From NCBI RefSeq assembly GCF_037975245.1, contig NC_092564.1, positions 4,730,984 through 4,794,983 of the forward strand: a DNA stretch of 64,000 nucleotides, given 5' to 3'. A program made the translations under genes and the position numbers. This DNA is from Apostichopus japonicus (lineage: Eukaryota > Echinodermata > Holothuroidea > Aspidochirotida > Stichopodidae). This document shows positions 1-11,945 of this stretch, piece after piece. Positions within the stretch are counted from its first letter, which is position 1. Each line of letters opens with the position of its first letter. Below the pieces are notes generated by a model. The model had not been told where the DNA came from and searched no databases. It was given only the letters and a program-made list of their open reading frames with translations.

Positions 1-199
1 TGATCACATGACTACAGTTATTCTTTACATACTTCGGGGAAGAGCTATTTCGATCTGCGTGGGCGTATGGGCTAATATAGCAGTAGTTCTTCAGACAGGC
101 CTATAGACTAAAGGCTAGCTTGAGTACAGTGGCGTCGAGAACCAAGATTGGGTCCCCGGTGTCATTAACGTCACCGTGTCCCCCAAGTTTTATTTTAAT

Positions 200-980
200 T
201 TTAATATGTAATTAAAAATGCATTTATGAGACTACATTATTGTTTGTCCCATATTTCCCCTGGCCACCAAATTGAAACTTGGCACCGAGGATGTATATTT
301 TCACGAATTTTAAAATGTTTTAAAAGGCAATTGCTTTTATTATTAAAAGAATTTAGCAAACCAATTGCCTCTAAATGTAAGCTTTCTAAAGTCTTGTTTT
401 TATGGGGAAGTCAGTATCTCCACTGTGTTCCTTTTGCAAAATTGACGTGGAGTCAATCGAGCATCTTTTTGGGGACTGCTACGTAACGGCAAATTTTATC
501 CTTAATGTCGAAATGCGTTTCTAAAATAAGCAATTTTTATTCTCCAAACAAGATATCTTTTTCGGTTTGGCAACGTTTACTGTCACCCTTACAACTGTTT
601 AATTATCCACCTGAAGTATTATATTTTCGTATGCAAGACAAGTAACACCGAGCCAAATATCGATGATTTCTTTTATAAATTTAAATTTGTTTTGAGAGTT
701 GAAAGCTTAAATTATTTTAAGCGAAAGCAGCCCCGGAAAAATATAGTTAATTTTTCGGAGCTTAGAAACGCCTTTTCATTTTGCCATAACTTGTTTACGT
801 AGATGTCGTAGATTGTGTATTGCAATTGGTTTCTATTGCTGTCTGCTGCCATTAACTGATATTAACTGCAGATGCTTGAATATATAACAGACCATGCAAT
901 TTTTGTTTTTGCAATGTATAATTTTAATGTCAACCATGTTTAGTGATCCTGAATACACATGGAGGAGGAAAAATAATAAT
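200..980 (+). mobile_element. Degenerate LINE C-terminal (zf-RVT) and 3' end
   Basis: Seen: near 420-500 one frame reads CSFCKIDVESIEHLFGDC, the Cys-x2-Cys ... His-Leu-Phe-x2-Cys pattern of the zinc-binding domain found after the reverse transcriptase of many non-LTR retrotransposons (zf-RVT). The sequence before and after continues in related but frameshifted and stop-interrupted frames to about 830. An A-rich stretch with an AATAAA-like signal lies near 970-990. Inference: this is a dead 3' remnant of a LINE on the plus strand, truncated on its left by the window or by 5' truncation. It encodes no intact protein. Confidence 0.55.
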
Positions 981-989
981 AAAGTTTTG

Positions 990-1603
990 TTTTATTTTTT
1001 TTCTGTATAGTTACTGAACACATATAGCCTACGTCGAAACAGGGTACCGGTACTTAATCATTATGATGAAGTTTCATATGAGAATTTTTGCATAGATCTC
1101 TAGGAGAACTTTTGACAATGTATACACTCAATAGTTACAGTTTACATTCACGATTAAAGTCGAAATTTTGAGAAATAATTATTATATATCAAGATAGATG
1201 GAGGTAAAGTAGTCAGCATTTGGGGATAAAAAGTTAAATTTTCAATATTCAATAATATTCCATATTAGGAAAGACTCCCAACCGACACTACTGTTTGTTT
1301 CATCACTTGTCACAGCTTCCTACTCCCCCCATCCCTCGTCAAGTTATTCCCTGCTCGGCTTAGAAAATAACATAGCAGTGAGAGAGGGAAAGTCCTGAGG
1401 GTGCACGGCAATAAAATATCTGTACAGATTTGAACACATGTGACCATGACTGGAAATCAAGCTGATTTTTAATGTTGAAGAACGTATCGCGTTATATATA
1501 TAATTATAAGTTCATAACATTTAAAAGAGAGAAAATATCATCATTTTAGGGACGATAAACCCATATAATATTGCCGTTGACTTTTCACATTAAATAAATT
1601 AAA
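990..1603. other. Intergenic, nothing recognised
   Basis: AT-rich sequence between the LINE remnant and the left edge of tandem unit A. No open frame with recognisable similarity, no RNA gene and no clear repeat is visible. Homology to the 3' flanks of genes B and C begins at 1604. Confidence 0.5.
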
Positions 1604-1780
1604 GTGGTCTCTAAGCGATTGTAGGTGTTTTCGCTAGCTTCAAGTTATCTCTCACTGGATAGCATATATGTTGTTCATTCACGGTACCTTCAATATACTA
1701 TATTATATACTATGTATATGTTCTTAGCTAGGAAAGCCTAATTTTCTGGTCACCAAATCCGAACCTCTTCACTCTGGTAG

Positions 1781-1859
1781 ATATATATAGATATATATAT
1801 ATAAATATAAATATATATATATATATTTATATTTATATATATATATACATATATATATA

Positions 1860-1938
<79 letters not shown>
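1781..1938. repeat. (TA)n microsatellite
   Basis: About 158 bp of nearly pure alternating T and A with a few ATAAATAT interruptions, in the 3' flank of gene A. Units B and C have no repeat at this position, so it expanded in A only. Confidence 0.95.
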
Positions 1939-1941
<3 letters not shown>

Positions 1942-2285
1942 CCGACCATCATTTTGTCAAAAGTCGTTTACATTAGTCAGATCAGATTATAAAGAATCTT
2001 TAAGGTGGTACAATTGTTTTTATCATTTTATGTTATACAACGTAAACATTCGTAGCTTTTCTGCAAAAAGATAACTTTGTAACATTTGGTATACCTATAT
2101 CATAATTTAAATGTTGATTTATTGATAATAAGTAAAGTTGAAGATATATTTACAATTTCCATATTTACAAGACGATTCTGACAATTTCAATTGCATTTAA
2201 ACGTTTCTATCAATACTGAGATTGTAACACACAAGTTGTTTCTCATTTACATTTTTCCAATCCAAAGCGTTATAAATGGTATTTC

Positions 2286-5200
2286 TCATTTTTCGGAGCA
2301 AATGTCTCTCGCAATCAATTCCTTCATGATTTCGTTGCTCCCAGTATAAATCGGATACACTTTAGTTGCAGCAAACGCTCGGGCTATTGGATACTCCCAC
2401 ATATAACCCCATCCTCCATGCAGCTGTACACACTCACCAGCAACTCGAGTAGCAAGGTCCGTTGTCCTAGCAACAGATAAAAATAACTTTTATAAAGGAG
2501 AGAAATATTTCAGGTCTCACATTAAGAAATAACGTAAATCAAACCCTTGACCGAATTCAAAGAACGGAACATTTCTCCGTGATATAAATAGGATCATTTC
2601 TTCGTGAAATAAGTATAGTATACTTAATGCAGTATCGATTAATTTATACCTCGTTCTTCTCGACGCGCTGAGGACAGTTCGATTCCCTAGATATTATTAG
2701 TTTCAAATTTCTCTTTGTTTTTGTTGATGTCTATCCTTGTTTTTTTTTTTTTTTTTTTTGCATTTGACATGTTTGTATTTGTATTTTGTCTGTATTCGCC
2801 TTTTTTGGAGAGCAAAGTTTTAACCCATATACAGCTATTGGGTCGCTCCTATTTGGCATTCGTGTGTGTTTATGCGTGTGTGTATGTTCGTGTTAGTGTT
2901 ATTGTGTGTTTATGTCTATGTTTTCATTTGCGCTTTTTGATTACTTTGGATTGTCGTGTTTATTTCATTTCATTTCGTTTAGTTTTGATTTATTATGTGT
3001 TGTTTCGTTTATTCTGGTTTTGTCAGTTTGTCATGCTTACCGTTCTTCTTCTTTAGACTTACCAATATTTTAGCATTGAAACAGTTGCATTGTCGAGTCT
3101 ATTCTCGCAGTACATTTGAAGACATTTATCAGCGAATGTTCTGGTGATACAGATCTCTGTCTTCATTTCCGCCATGCGATGCTGAATAGTCTAAAAAATG
3201 GCAAAAGTAAATATGTAAAAGGATCATAGGTCATCTCATCAATTGTGACGTCAGTTCTCTCTATTTTTCGAATACCGTTGTGTTCGCTATTGCTGTGGAA
3301 TACAACCTGTAGGTACATATCTGTTAAACGATTTATTCACTTGTAGATGGGTCTGTACAACTTTTCGACTTAATTTGTCTTGAATGGTTGTTTGAACACT
3401 AGTAAGGCATCCTTCGCCAACTTGGAATAGACAGCAAACGTTTGGTCACCTTTAAATTAAGGCGTTCCATTTACATGTACGAACTCCCTGGTCCCCTCCC
3501 CCACGCCCCACGCCCCACGCCCCACGCCCCCAAGTATGGCCGGATAACACATTACAATAGTATTTTTTAATATTATTATAGAAAATATATAGAAATATGA
3601 TTTATATTTAACTCCATAAGTTTCATTATCTGTTTTTATCTGTTTTACCAACAATGTTGAAACTGGTAGAGCTTCGTATCAACATTTTTGTCATCGCTCA
3701 AGTGTGCATGAACAGCAATATAGTCCTACTTCGGTACTCTGTACACATGTTCTTACGACACACGTTCAACATGGTTATCCCAAACGTGGTGTATTTACCT
3801 GCAGCTTTGACAAAGTCTTTCCAAACGCTTTTCTCTTCGTTACATACTCCCTAGTCATTTCGAACATACATTCAGAGTGGGCTTGGACACCCAGAGATAA
3901 AATAAGACGTTCTCTCGGTAACTGGTTCATGAGGAAGTAAAACCCTTTGTTCAAGTTGTTTGCGCCTCCCAATAACGCCTCCTTTGGCAAGCGTACGTCT
4001 TCAAAAAACAGCTCAGCAGTGTCCTGTAATTATTCAATATTAAAACATAATGGAATTAAGAGCCATTTCATGAAGCTTTCTTTGCACGAAATTACGATTA
4101 AGAGGGAAATAAAACAAAAGTTGTCTTTCCATAAATACATGGGGCCTATAAAGAATGCATGGACTTTAATCTAAGGCATTGCGTAACTTGTCACACACGT
4201 GACACCCCAAACCCCATAAATTCAGTGTTTAAAAATGCAAATTAATGTTAAGATGCAACTTGCAAGGCCTGGGGAGTGCCATTTCCAGCGATCTGGGAAG
4301 CATTTTCTGACAAAATGTTCGTGCACGCTACGCGCCAACCCATGGTGGCGCTCCTCTTAGATAGTGGGCATAATCGTGAAAGGGTCCCTAACCTATTCTG
4401 GCCCCGGGCCTCCCACAAGCTAAATCCTGCCCTGAGTATATGGGCCGTTATCAGTTCCAGACATACCGCTGATCTTTGTCCAATCTTCTTCAAGGGCTTG
4501 CCTTTATGAAATCCCGGTGTATCTGCATCCACAAGAAATAGAGATATTCCATGCGCTTGCCGTTTTGCAGCAAGATCAGTAATAGCGACGACAACCGCCA
4601 TGTCGCATAAATACCCATTCGTAATAAACACCTTAGCAGAAAAGAAAACAATTACCATATGAAATTGTTCAGATGCAAAATTATTTTCGACCGATGAAAG
4701 AGAGACATATTAGCAATTCAAACTCATGGTGGAACTTGCATTCAATCGGAACAGTAAAGTTGACTTGCAGCAAACGGGTATGTTGCTATGGGGCTTTGTT
4801 AGGTACAATATGTATAACGTATTAACAACAGGTATCAGGAGTGTCAAATACTGATCATTCCTAGAAAGGCCAACTTGACAATAGAAAATGTTGAAAGTTT
4901 TATGATACCTTATTGCCGTTTAATATCCAGTCATCTCCATCTCGTTTAGCTGTCGTCTTTATTCCTTGGAGGTCGCTGGAGAAAGTATAAAGTAGAAGAA
5001 AGGCCGTACGGTTATACTGACAAATTTATGTGGGCCGATAATAATTTACAACATATCTTTGTAAACACTGACGTGTTTTAACTTATAGAGAGAGAGATGT
5101 ATGGGAAACCTTTTAATGTCAGATAAAGTACATTGTTTATGCATGCGTCGACCTGTTCTGTTGGGATGGTACGGTACGTTTAGATGGCGCTCTTGCAATT

Positions 5201-8200
5201 CAAACATAGATCAATTTATGTTCAAGCATCATTGTAGTCGATTGCCACAACGAGTTTAAAATATATTCAATCTGAACTGAAGTCGCGTGGAAACCAAATT
5301 GAATTGTTACAACTTTTCGCAATTTCGGTACTTCTAATAATCGCTGTTGTGTTGTGCATATGATATATCACAATATTTGCTATTATTAAGCGCTTTATTA
5401 TCGTTACGCTCTACGATATTTCACCAAGCTAGAAAAAATGTGCGATCGTTTCAAGATCATAGAACTAGGAGTAACGAACTTTGCTGACTTTTTTTTTCAG
5501 AACAGACTGATACGCTAACAGCACATTATGACATGATTTCTTAAAGAAATCACCAAACATTGATCATGATGTCATTGATACATCATACAAGGATCAAATG
5601 GTTTGGCTTAGAAACATATCTTATGTCTCAGTTGTAACTTACCTTGCTGAGTTCTGTTTATAAGTTTGTAAAGCAAAAAGAAAAGTATAAAATAGCATTC
5701 ATGAATATTTAGAGATATGTAGGTTTACAAAAGATGAGATCGGAAATTACTGTCAAACTATATTAAGTTATATACCTCCCAGCCTGAGGTTCAGTCATTG
5801 CGATGGCTCCTATGATCGTCCCAGCAGCCATCCCGGGTACGTATTTTTCTTGCTGTTCTGGCGTTCCATACTCTACTACATATGGCATGATAATGTCATT
5901 ATGTAACTGCCAACCGCTCGTACCAGCGTCGTTAGAGTAACCTCTTCGAGATGACGAGGAGAGATAAAACGAAAACAAAATAACTGTCAACAAAAACGCT
6001 GCCAATATGTTTACAGACAGTATATAAACACTGCAGTAGTTCAAAGTGACTGGTGTTTGTATAGTGTATTCCTTAGACACAGCACATGTATACATAGTTA
6101 ATTTTCTGCAAACTGAGGATATGACGTCACAGTATGGCTGTGATTGGTAATTGAGAGATTGAGAGGGTGACCCAAATCTTCACCTTTTTAATTTGAGCGA
6201 CCCTCCTCCAGTGGTGGAAATTGTGACCAGGGAAGGGGTATACGTGGCGGTGGCATTTCCTCACCCTTTGAGACATTTTTATATGGTTAAAAGGGTCCTT
6301 AAGTACAAACTGAATGTTTATATTTTGCAGAATTGAAGTAAATTCTGTTTAAGAGTATTCCACTTTCCCCCACAAATATTAGCAATTTGTCTTTCAAACT
6401 TTGTGGACCCTCCGAATCCGATTAGGTCACAAAATATGTTTATCTGTAAAAGAAAAAAGAAGGAAAATGAGTTCCACCCCCCCCCCCCCACCCCCAAAGA
6501 AATGATGTAAACTTACTGCTCTTCTGGAAAGATGGCGGCATACTTAAAATCACCACCTACTCCTCCCATTTCAGCTGGTGCTGAAATTCCTAACATTCCC
6601 GCTGCTCCTAACTTAGCCCATAGCTCCCTGTCTACATGTCCTTGCTCTTCGTATCTGTGAGAGAAACGAATACATTTCATGAAGACGTCTTCGTTTTGAA
6701 AAGGCATGGCTGCCAACAGGCATTGCCATTAACATGTCACGCATGACATTTTAAGCTAATCTATAAGCCTAGATAAATCCTATTGACTTTTCTAACAGAA
6801 AATATTTCCCTGGGTAAAAAAGGACTTTTATTAAAATAGCTGGTTTCGACCTGTTGTTTGTTGCGCAATGCTGTGATTAAAATTTAAACACGTCTGCAGT
6901 AAGGTAAACGCTAAGGTTGGGTTCCATTGCCATGTTCAACTTATATGATAGCCTAACTTTGGCAAGAGCAAACGTCGTAAACTCAACAGGTTTAGCTTTG
7001 TCAATTTCACTGGAAAAAGAATATCTATGGAAGGAAATGTATATTTGTTTGAGCGACTGTAAAATAACTTAACAAATTCGAGGCACTATAACGTCCCGTG
7101 AAAAGTTATTACTATAAAAACTAATTATCATAGCTACATATGTTAAACGATAGGTCGTTCCTTCCATCCTTAGGCAACGTTGACGATGAAATAACTTTTG
7201 ATCATTTTTTAACCATGTTAAAGCATTGCAATATAAAGGAAAGTGTCATTTGCCTCACCTCATTTGGTTTGGCAAAATTTCTTCTTGGAAAAATTTCCTT
7301 ATTGACCGGCGAAAGATGTCATGTTCTTCAGTAAATACATCTCTTGTACCAATTTCCATCATATTTTCAACTTGACCAGGTTCTGGTCTCCTAAAACAAT
7401 TAAGTTAAAACAAAGAAGAACAAAAATTCTCAAATGAGATAAATTGGTTGTCAAACCGTAATTCGGTAATTGCATGCATTGTTTATGTTAACCATCAACA
7501 ATAAAAAAAAAATAAAAAAAATAGAACGACTGACGGAAATCGGATTGTGAACTTGATTAAATATAAATCTAGGTCTGCAAGGAACTTCCTAATACCCATA
7601 AAAAATGGGATTAATTCATATTTTCAAGTATAATTGCAATGCATATAATGTAACATTGCTTAGTAGCATGTGGGAGTTTCTCCCAGGATACTTTCGAAAT
7701 GTCAACAAGGACAGAGCCTGGGTACAAAATTCCAGATAACTTGATTCCCTCTCAACGCCAACCCCCTTTACATTGAGACTATCAACATAGTGATCATCAT
7801 GACGGTTTCAAGTGCTGTAGAACTTGAAAAGTATTGTATATGAATATCCTGTATAAAGCTCTCACGACCTAAGACGTTACAAGATATTTACATACAGAAA
7901 ACATCCTCCTCTCCTAACCCTGAAAAGTCCAACTTGTAAACAAAGACACGATCCATTTATTTACCATGGTTTGGGCGATTCTTCATTTTCTGTCGTCGAG
8001 TTATTATTGTGTTGATACCTGTGAGAAACAGGGAGGAAAGACTGCGTAATGGACACATTTAGAGTGAAGTGAAGTCAGTGTCATAACGATTTAACTTGTG
8101 GGCCCGTGGCCAAGGATTAGATGCGGCCCTCTAAGCGAACTGCTAACGACGGCCAAAAAAAGATGGAGCCCCTAAAGCTAGCGAAGCGAGAAATGACATC

Positions 8201-10109
8201 CCTTCCCACATCTTCTTGGTGATACTGAATCTGTCAGTTTTTTTAATGAAATTTGCTCTCTGAACCATTTAAAGTGCGGCTCTGCCTGGCCTCTCAATCA
8301 CTTGTCATTAGAACCGATGGAGCCTGCTACTGTAGGAATCTTGTATATGGCGGGCAAAGGCTCCTGAGTAGCGTTATAAGTACATATATATACGCATGGA
8401 AACAGTGGGCATACAAGTAGCATTTAAAAAAAAATCATTTATTTCTCTCATTTTTTTAAAGAAATCCTTAGGGCTAAGGAGCAATAGGGCAATCGTTTAT
8501 TAATTTGTATCATTGTTATTCGGTAACACGTAAATACTTTGTAAAGTATAAGACAAAGGAAAACTGCAAAGTCTTATCAAAGTCTTATCTTCCAGGTCTC
8601 ACAAGTTCATCATTAATCTTACACGTGATATTTGTTGTATTTGTCCAACCTCTTGAACTTTGATAACGGTATCGCAAAGCTAATATAAACTTACGTCATA
8701 TCTTGCAGCAAAAATAAAATAAAACAACAACAAAATAATTTGTGTGAATCGAAGAGTTCTTTGTGGACACATAATATTGATACATATCTTCACGAACACA
8801 AAGACATAAACAGCACAATTGTCATTAAACTAGCTATGATACAATTGAAAACTAGCTATGCTACAATTGTCATTAAACTAGCTATGATAACGCCATAGAA
8901 TTGATCATTCATTTAAGCTAGTTCTGAATAGTGTTTGGTTTCAGTCTTTGCGAATGTCTGCTCTAAATGTAGCGAGTAGGGTTGCAGGGTGGAAGAAAGA
9001 TATTCTTTCAGTCCTTAAAATACTGAATTGTTTTTAAAAGAAATATTACACATATCGTTTAACACTATATGAAACCAGCTATATATGACTTTACGAGCGT
9101 CTTTGATTGTAGGAAAGTTGTGACGTAGGAAGCAAAACGTGGGATTTTTGTCATTACCTAATGCATCTTTCAAAATTCACGATAAATGCTTTTAAAAAAA
9201 GGAGAGAAAACATCGCTACGTAATTTGACCTATTAGCCAAAGTAAAACAAATAAAATTGAGTTCTGTATGAAAATTATTAATCTAACGTACAAAATTCGA
9301 ATTACGTATCCATATGATTTTAACGCAAATTCAATCACTGGACATTAAAGAGCTTGTATCCATTATGACTTTAACAAATATGACATGTTAACTTTCTGAT
9401 CGATTGAAAGATTGAAAAGTTTCTTCTCTGTAACTTAATGGACAGACTTCCTTACACAATTATAACAAGTAATATAAAACAGTACAAATTGTTACAGCGT
9501 GTACACGTATGTATGTATTGTATGTAATTTAGATCCTCCTGCAAGCAGGAACTCGCGAAGAAGCCATCATTGCCTTATCAAGCCGCAAGCTGACCGAAGT
9601 CAGTCTCTTAGATTCATATTTAACGTCCATGATTATCAATTGTCAATTGTCAACAACTCTGTAACTGGACGACATACATTAATCTTGAAGTGACTCGAAC
9701 TCGGGACCTTATGATTGGAAGGCACCGGCGTTAGCGGGGCACCGACGTAGGCACCGACACCGCAAGGCACCGACGTACAGCGACACACAACGAGAAATAA
9801 CGACGTAGACACGACACACGAAGACCAACAACGAAGTTGGCAACGACAAACGACAGCAGAGGTTAAACAACACACGAAGGCACACAGAGACACATGACGA
9901 CACACACAGACACACGACGACTCACACACGACACACGACAACAATACATGCGTCAACGTACAACGACGTAAAGTGACGTACAACGAACCATTTAGTCCGC
10001 CAATCACCAGGATTCTGAGTGGTACTAACCTTGAGAAGTATTGGAGACAAACAGCCGGGTTCCTGATGCATCTTGCTGGAACTTTTGAGAATAATGCCAA
10101 CGAAACCAT
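2286..10109 (-). CDS. ACADL: Long-chain acyl-CoA dehydrogenase-like, copy A (10 exons)
   Basis: Mitochondrial FAD enzyme oxidising long-chain acyl-CoA to trans-2-enoyl-CoA and passing electrons to ETF. Exons, in coding order: 10109-10030, 8018-7965, 7390-7259, 6654-6517, 5943-5776, 4975-4909, 4631-4467, 4023-3799, 3190-3063, 2466-2286 (stop). All introns are GT-AG and phases join to 445 codons; human ACADL has 430. Exon 1 encodes an Arg-rich presequence (MVSLALFSKVPAR...), fitting mitochondrial import. Signature 1 AMTEPQAGSDLQG is at about 183-195; QLHGGWGYMWEY begins near 400. The family's catalytic base is Glu306 in PRERL; the position matching MCAD Glu376 is Thr427, as expected for an ACADL/IVD-type active site. 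The frame stays open upstream to MHNIS..., giving a possible 12-residue longer start. No stops or frameshifts seen, so probably functional. Mid-chain or branched substrates are not excluded. Confidence 0.94.
4112..4432. other. Copy-A-specific intron segment
   Basis: In intron 7 of gene A this stretch replaces about 400 bp that B and C share (B 13430-13785, C 26010-26365). It is more GC-rich than its surroundings, with runs such as GGCCCCGGGCCTCCC on one strand or the other. Inference: either an insertion into A or an indel exchange. No terminal repeats or target duplication could be identified. Confidence 0.55.
9497..9735 (-). mobile_element. tRNA-derived SINE in intron 1 of gene A
   Basis: On the minus strand it reads: tRNA-like 3' half with B-box GGTTCGAGTC-type sequence (GAGTTCGAGTCACT), a unique body, then AGGATCTAAA and a tail of CATA repeats. 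The A-box end is cut off at about 9735. Copies at the same place in B (20760-20991) and C (31751-31979) show it was inserted before the tandem duplication. A full-length member is at 19727-19969. Confidence 0.8.
9737..9990. repeat. CGAC/ACACGACG-rich simple repeat, copy A
   Basis: Purine-pyrimidine-biased stretch built from imperfect ACACGACG and CACCGACG words, lying in intron 1 between exon 1 and the SINE. Matching stretches are at 20992-21225 (B) and 31980-32215 (C). It creates long Cys/Val/Ser-rich open frames on the minus strand that are compositional, not genes. Confidence 0.75.
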
Positions 10110-10240
10110 TTTGTTCAGTTGCATATTTACAGATATATTGTGCATTGAATGGTCAAGACTATACTGTTGACCAATTGGTAAGACGGTCCCATCTTATTAA
10201 GCTTAACTTTGACTTGACTCAAGAGAAACGCTGACCTGAG
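10110..10240 (-). promoter_or_regulatory. Putative proximal promoter of gene A (CCAAT, DR1-like)
   Basis: A palindromic CCAAT box (CCAATTGG, 10171-10178) sits about 62-69 bp upstream of the start codon. A DR1-like nuclear-receptor motif reads AAGTCAAAGTTAA on the minus strand (10203-10215), about 94-106 bp upstream. An AGGTCA half-site follows near 10230. Both elements occupy the same places in copy B. Known: vertebrate ACADL is controlled by PPAR/HNF4-type receptors through DR1 sites. Inference: similar control here. No TATA box was assigned. Confidence 0.4.
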
Positions 10241-10920
10241 CAGTGGTCAATCTAATATGGACAAAGTAAATAGTGACAACTGTTGTGGTTAGAAATCCGG
10301 TCAAATTTCTGTATTTATTATTTACAAATTGATTTGATAAAAACGGATAAGATATCCTATAGACCTTTAGCAGTTTGAAGTTTTATTTTGCCGGATATCA
10401 AAACAAGCAACACAGCGATTTAAAGTCAGATTCTTAACATCGAGCTTAACACGGGTAAGTGCTTGTTTCCTTTTTGGAAATTTATATAAATTTGAAACGA
10501 AATGTTACCAATGAAAACGAGGAGGAGCATGATATGGCTTAGTTGGTCAAGTGTGTTTAGATATCTGTATTTAAGTGTACATGGACATGGATATTAGAGT
10601 GCACATAATATGAACACACACATATTCAAGTGTACGTGTACCAGTTCGTGTTGTGTACAACGGGGTCGGGGAATGTGATCATGCCCCCTCCTCGTCCATC
10701 GTCAGTCGGGTGAAAATGGTCCAGTTTAGGAAATTGTAACATTCAGTAGAGGAAGAATCAGACCACTCACTCCTTTAGGTGTCCACCCCGCTGTATAACC
10801 TCCCACATAATTTAAGGATATTTAGTAGCACAACCTTGCACTTAGACCTAAGTATAGGCCTAATATATGGTCTAGATATGTCTCTGGAAGAACCATTTGA
10901 CGTCTAAGCGTCTGATTTTG

Positions 10921-10922
10921 AT

Positions 10923-10953
<31 letters not shown>

Positions 10954-11170
10954 CAGGAACAGCCATTTGTCGAGTTTCATTGTTTTTAATCACACAACGT
11001 TCATTTTTCTGTACAGATGTCTCTCGCGATCAGTTCTTTCATAACTTCGCTGGTTCCTCCATATATCGTGTTAACCTTTGCTGACGTACATGCCCTTGAG
11101 ATAGGATGCTCCAACATGTATCCCCAACCCCCGTGCAATTGTAAACATTCACTGGCCACTAGAAACTACA
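10921..11170 (-). repeat. Junction filler between units A and B
   Basis: Between the end of unit A and the start of unit B lie a short (TA)n tract (10921-10953) and about 220 bp homologous to the 3' end of the plus-strand gene at 41 kb. That segment comprises part of its last exon, its stop codon and about 45 bp after it, here in minus orientation. The same composite, with a longer (TA)n, occurs at the B/C junction. Confidence 0.8.
11001..11160 (-). pseudogene. Last-exon fragment of a type-2 ACADL-like paralog
   Basis: Reads on the minus strand as VASECLQLHGGWGYMLEHP... to a stop at 11001, matching the last exon of the plus-strand gene (40858-41038) far better than genes A-C. The first seven codons of that exon and its splice acceptor are missing; homology stops abruptly at 11160. 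The remaining frame is open. No other exon of this gene is nearby, so it is a relic. It marks the A/B duplication junction. Confidence 0.85.
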
Positions 11171-11945
11171 GTGGTCTCTAAGCGCTTGTAGGTGTTTTCG
11201 CTAGCTTCAAGCTATCTCTCACTTCATAGCTTATATGTTGTTCATTCACGGCACATTCAATATACTATACCATATACCATGAATATACTTAACTAGGAAA
11301 GCCTAATTTTGTGGTCACTAAATCCGAACCCAGTCTCTTTGGTAGATTGGGATTTTCGTACGACGTTCCTCAAAGACAGAGTATACTAAAATTATTACTA
11401 AAATTATAATAATCCTATTTTCACACCACATACTCTTTCAATCAAGTAGTTTACATTAAGTTCAAATAACAAAAGAAACGTGTCCCCCCCCCCCCCCAGC
11501 TGGCCAAATGTCTCACGGTTTTCGACAAATTTTACTCTCTGGCCCAATCAAATCTTAGGTTGTGCTAACTTACATAACTCAATGACGTATTTTGATATAG
11601 AATTTCAGCCACACTGCAGGACGGCAGGACACAGTAAATAAGCAGTAATACTAAAGGGTTGTGCATTCTATGGATAGGCTGCCAGTTCATTACACAGAGC
11701 GGGCAAAGCAAAATTAGTACAAAAAATAAATAATAAGCCTAAACATATTAACGGCTCATTTTGTTAACACATTTGAGCTTAAGCATAGCTGGTCATATTT
11801 AGCAGTATTACTGTTTATATATAAGTGTAGTATTAGTAAGAAGTATTGCTTGATATGTAACGTTTCTATCAATACTGAGATTGTAACACACAAGTTGTTT
11901 CTCATTTACAGTTTTGTTAATCCAAAGCGTTATAAATGGTATTTC

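Larger units (their letters stand above)
1604..10920 (-). repeat. Tandem duplication unit A
   Basis: First of three head-to-tail units. It starts at the motif GTGGTCTCTAAGCG (also near 11171 and, with one change, 23365) and ends at GCGTCTGATTTTGA (also at 33144). It contains ACADL-like gene A with its 3' and 5' flanks. Introns and spacers align with units B and C over nearly the whole length. A has its own sequence at about 4112-4432 and lacks a roughly 300-bp intron segment shared by B and C. Confidence 0.9.

Noticed and set aside
3457-3990. Short frames over exon 8 on the plus strand
   Set aside because: Antisense shadows of exon 8 of gene A; the same occurs over exons 7 and 8 in B and C.
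9636-10145. 169-codon minus frame as one protein (and its B and C counterparts)
   Set aside because: Only the first 26 codons after MVSLAL are exon 1. After the GT donor the frame runs into CGAC-type simple repeat and the SINE. The spliced product explains the conserved part.
10773-10811. Alternative exon 1 candidate reading MWEVIQRGGHLK before a GTGAGT donor
   Set aside because: Phase would fit, but copy C has lost the ATG and the peptide is not presequence-like. The MVSLAL exon is intact in all three copies and has a counterpart in the plus-strand gene.
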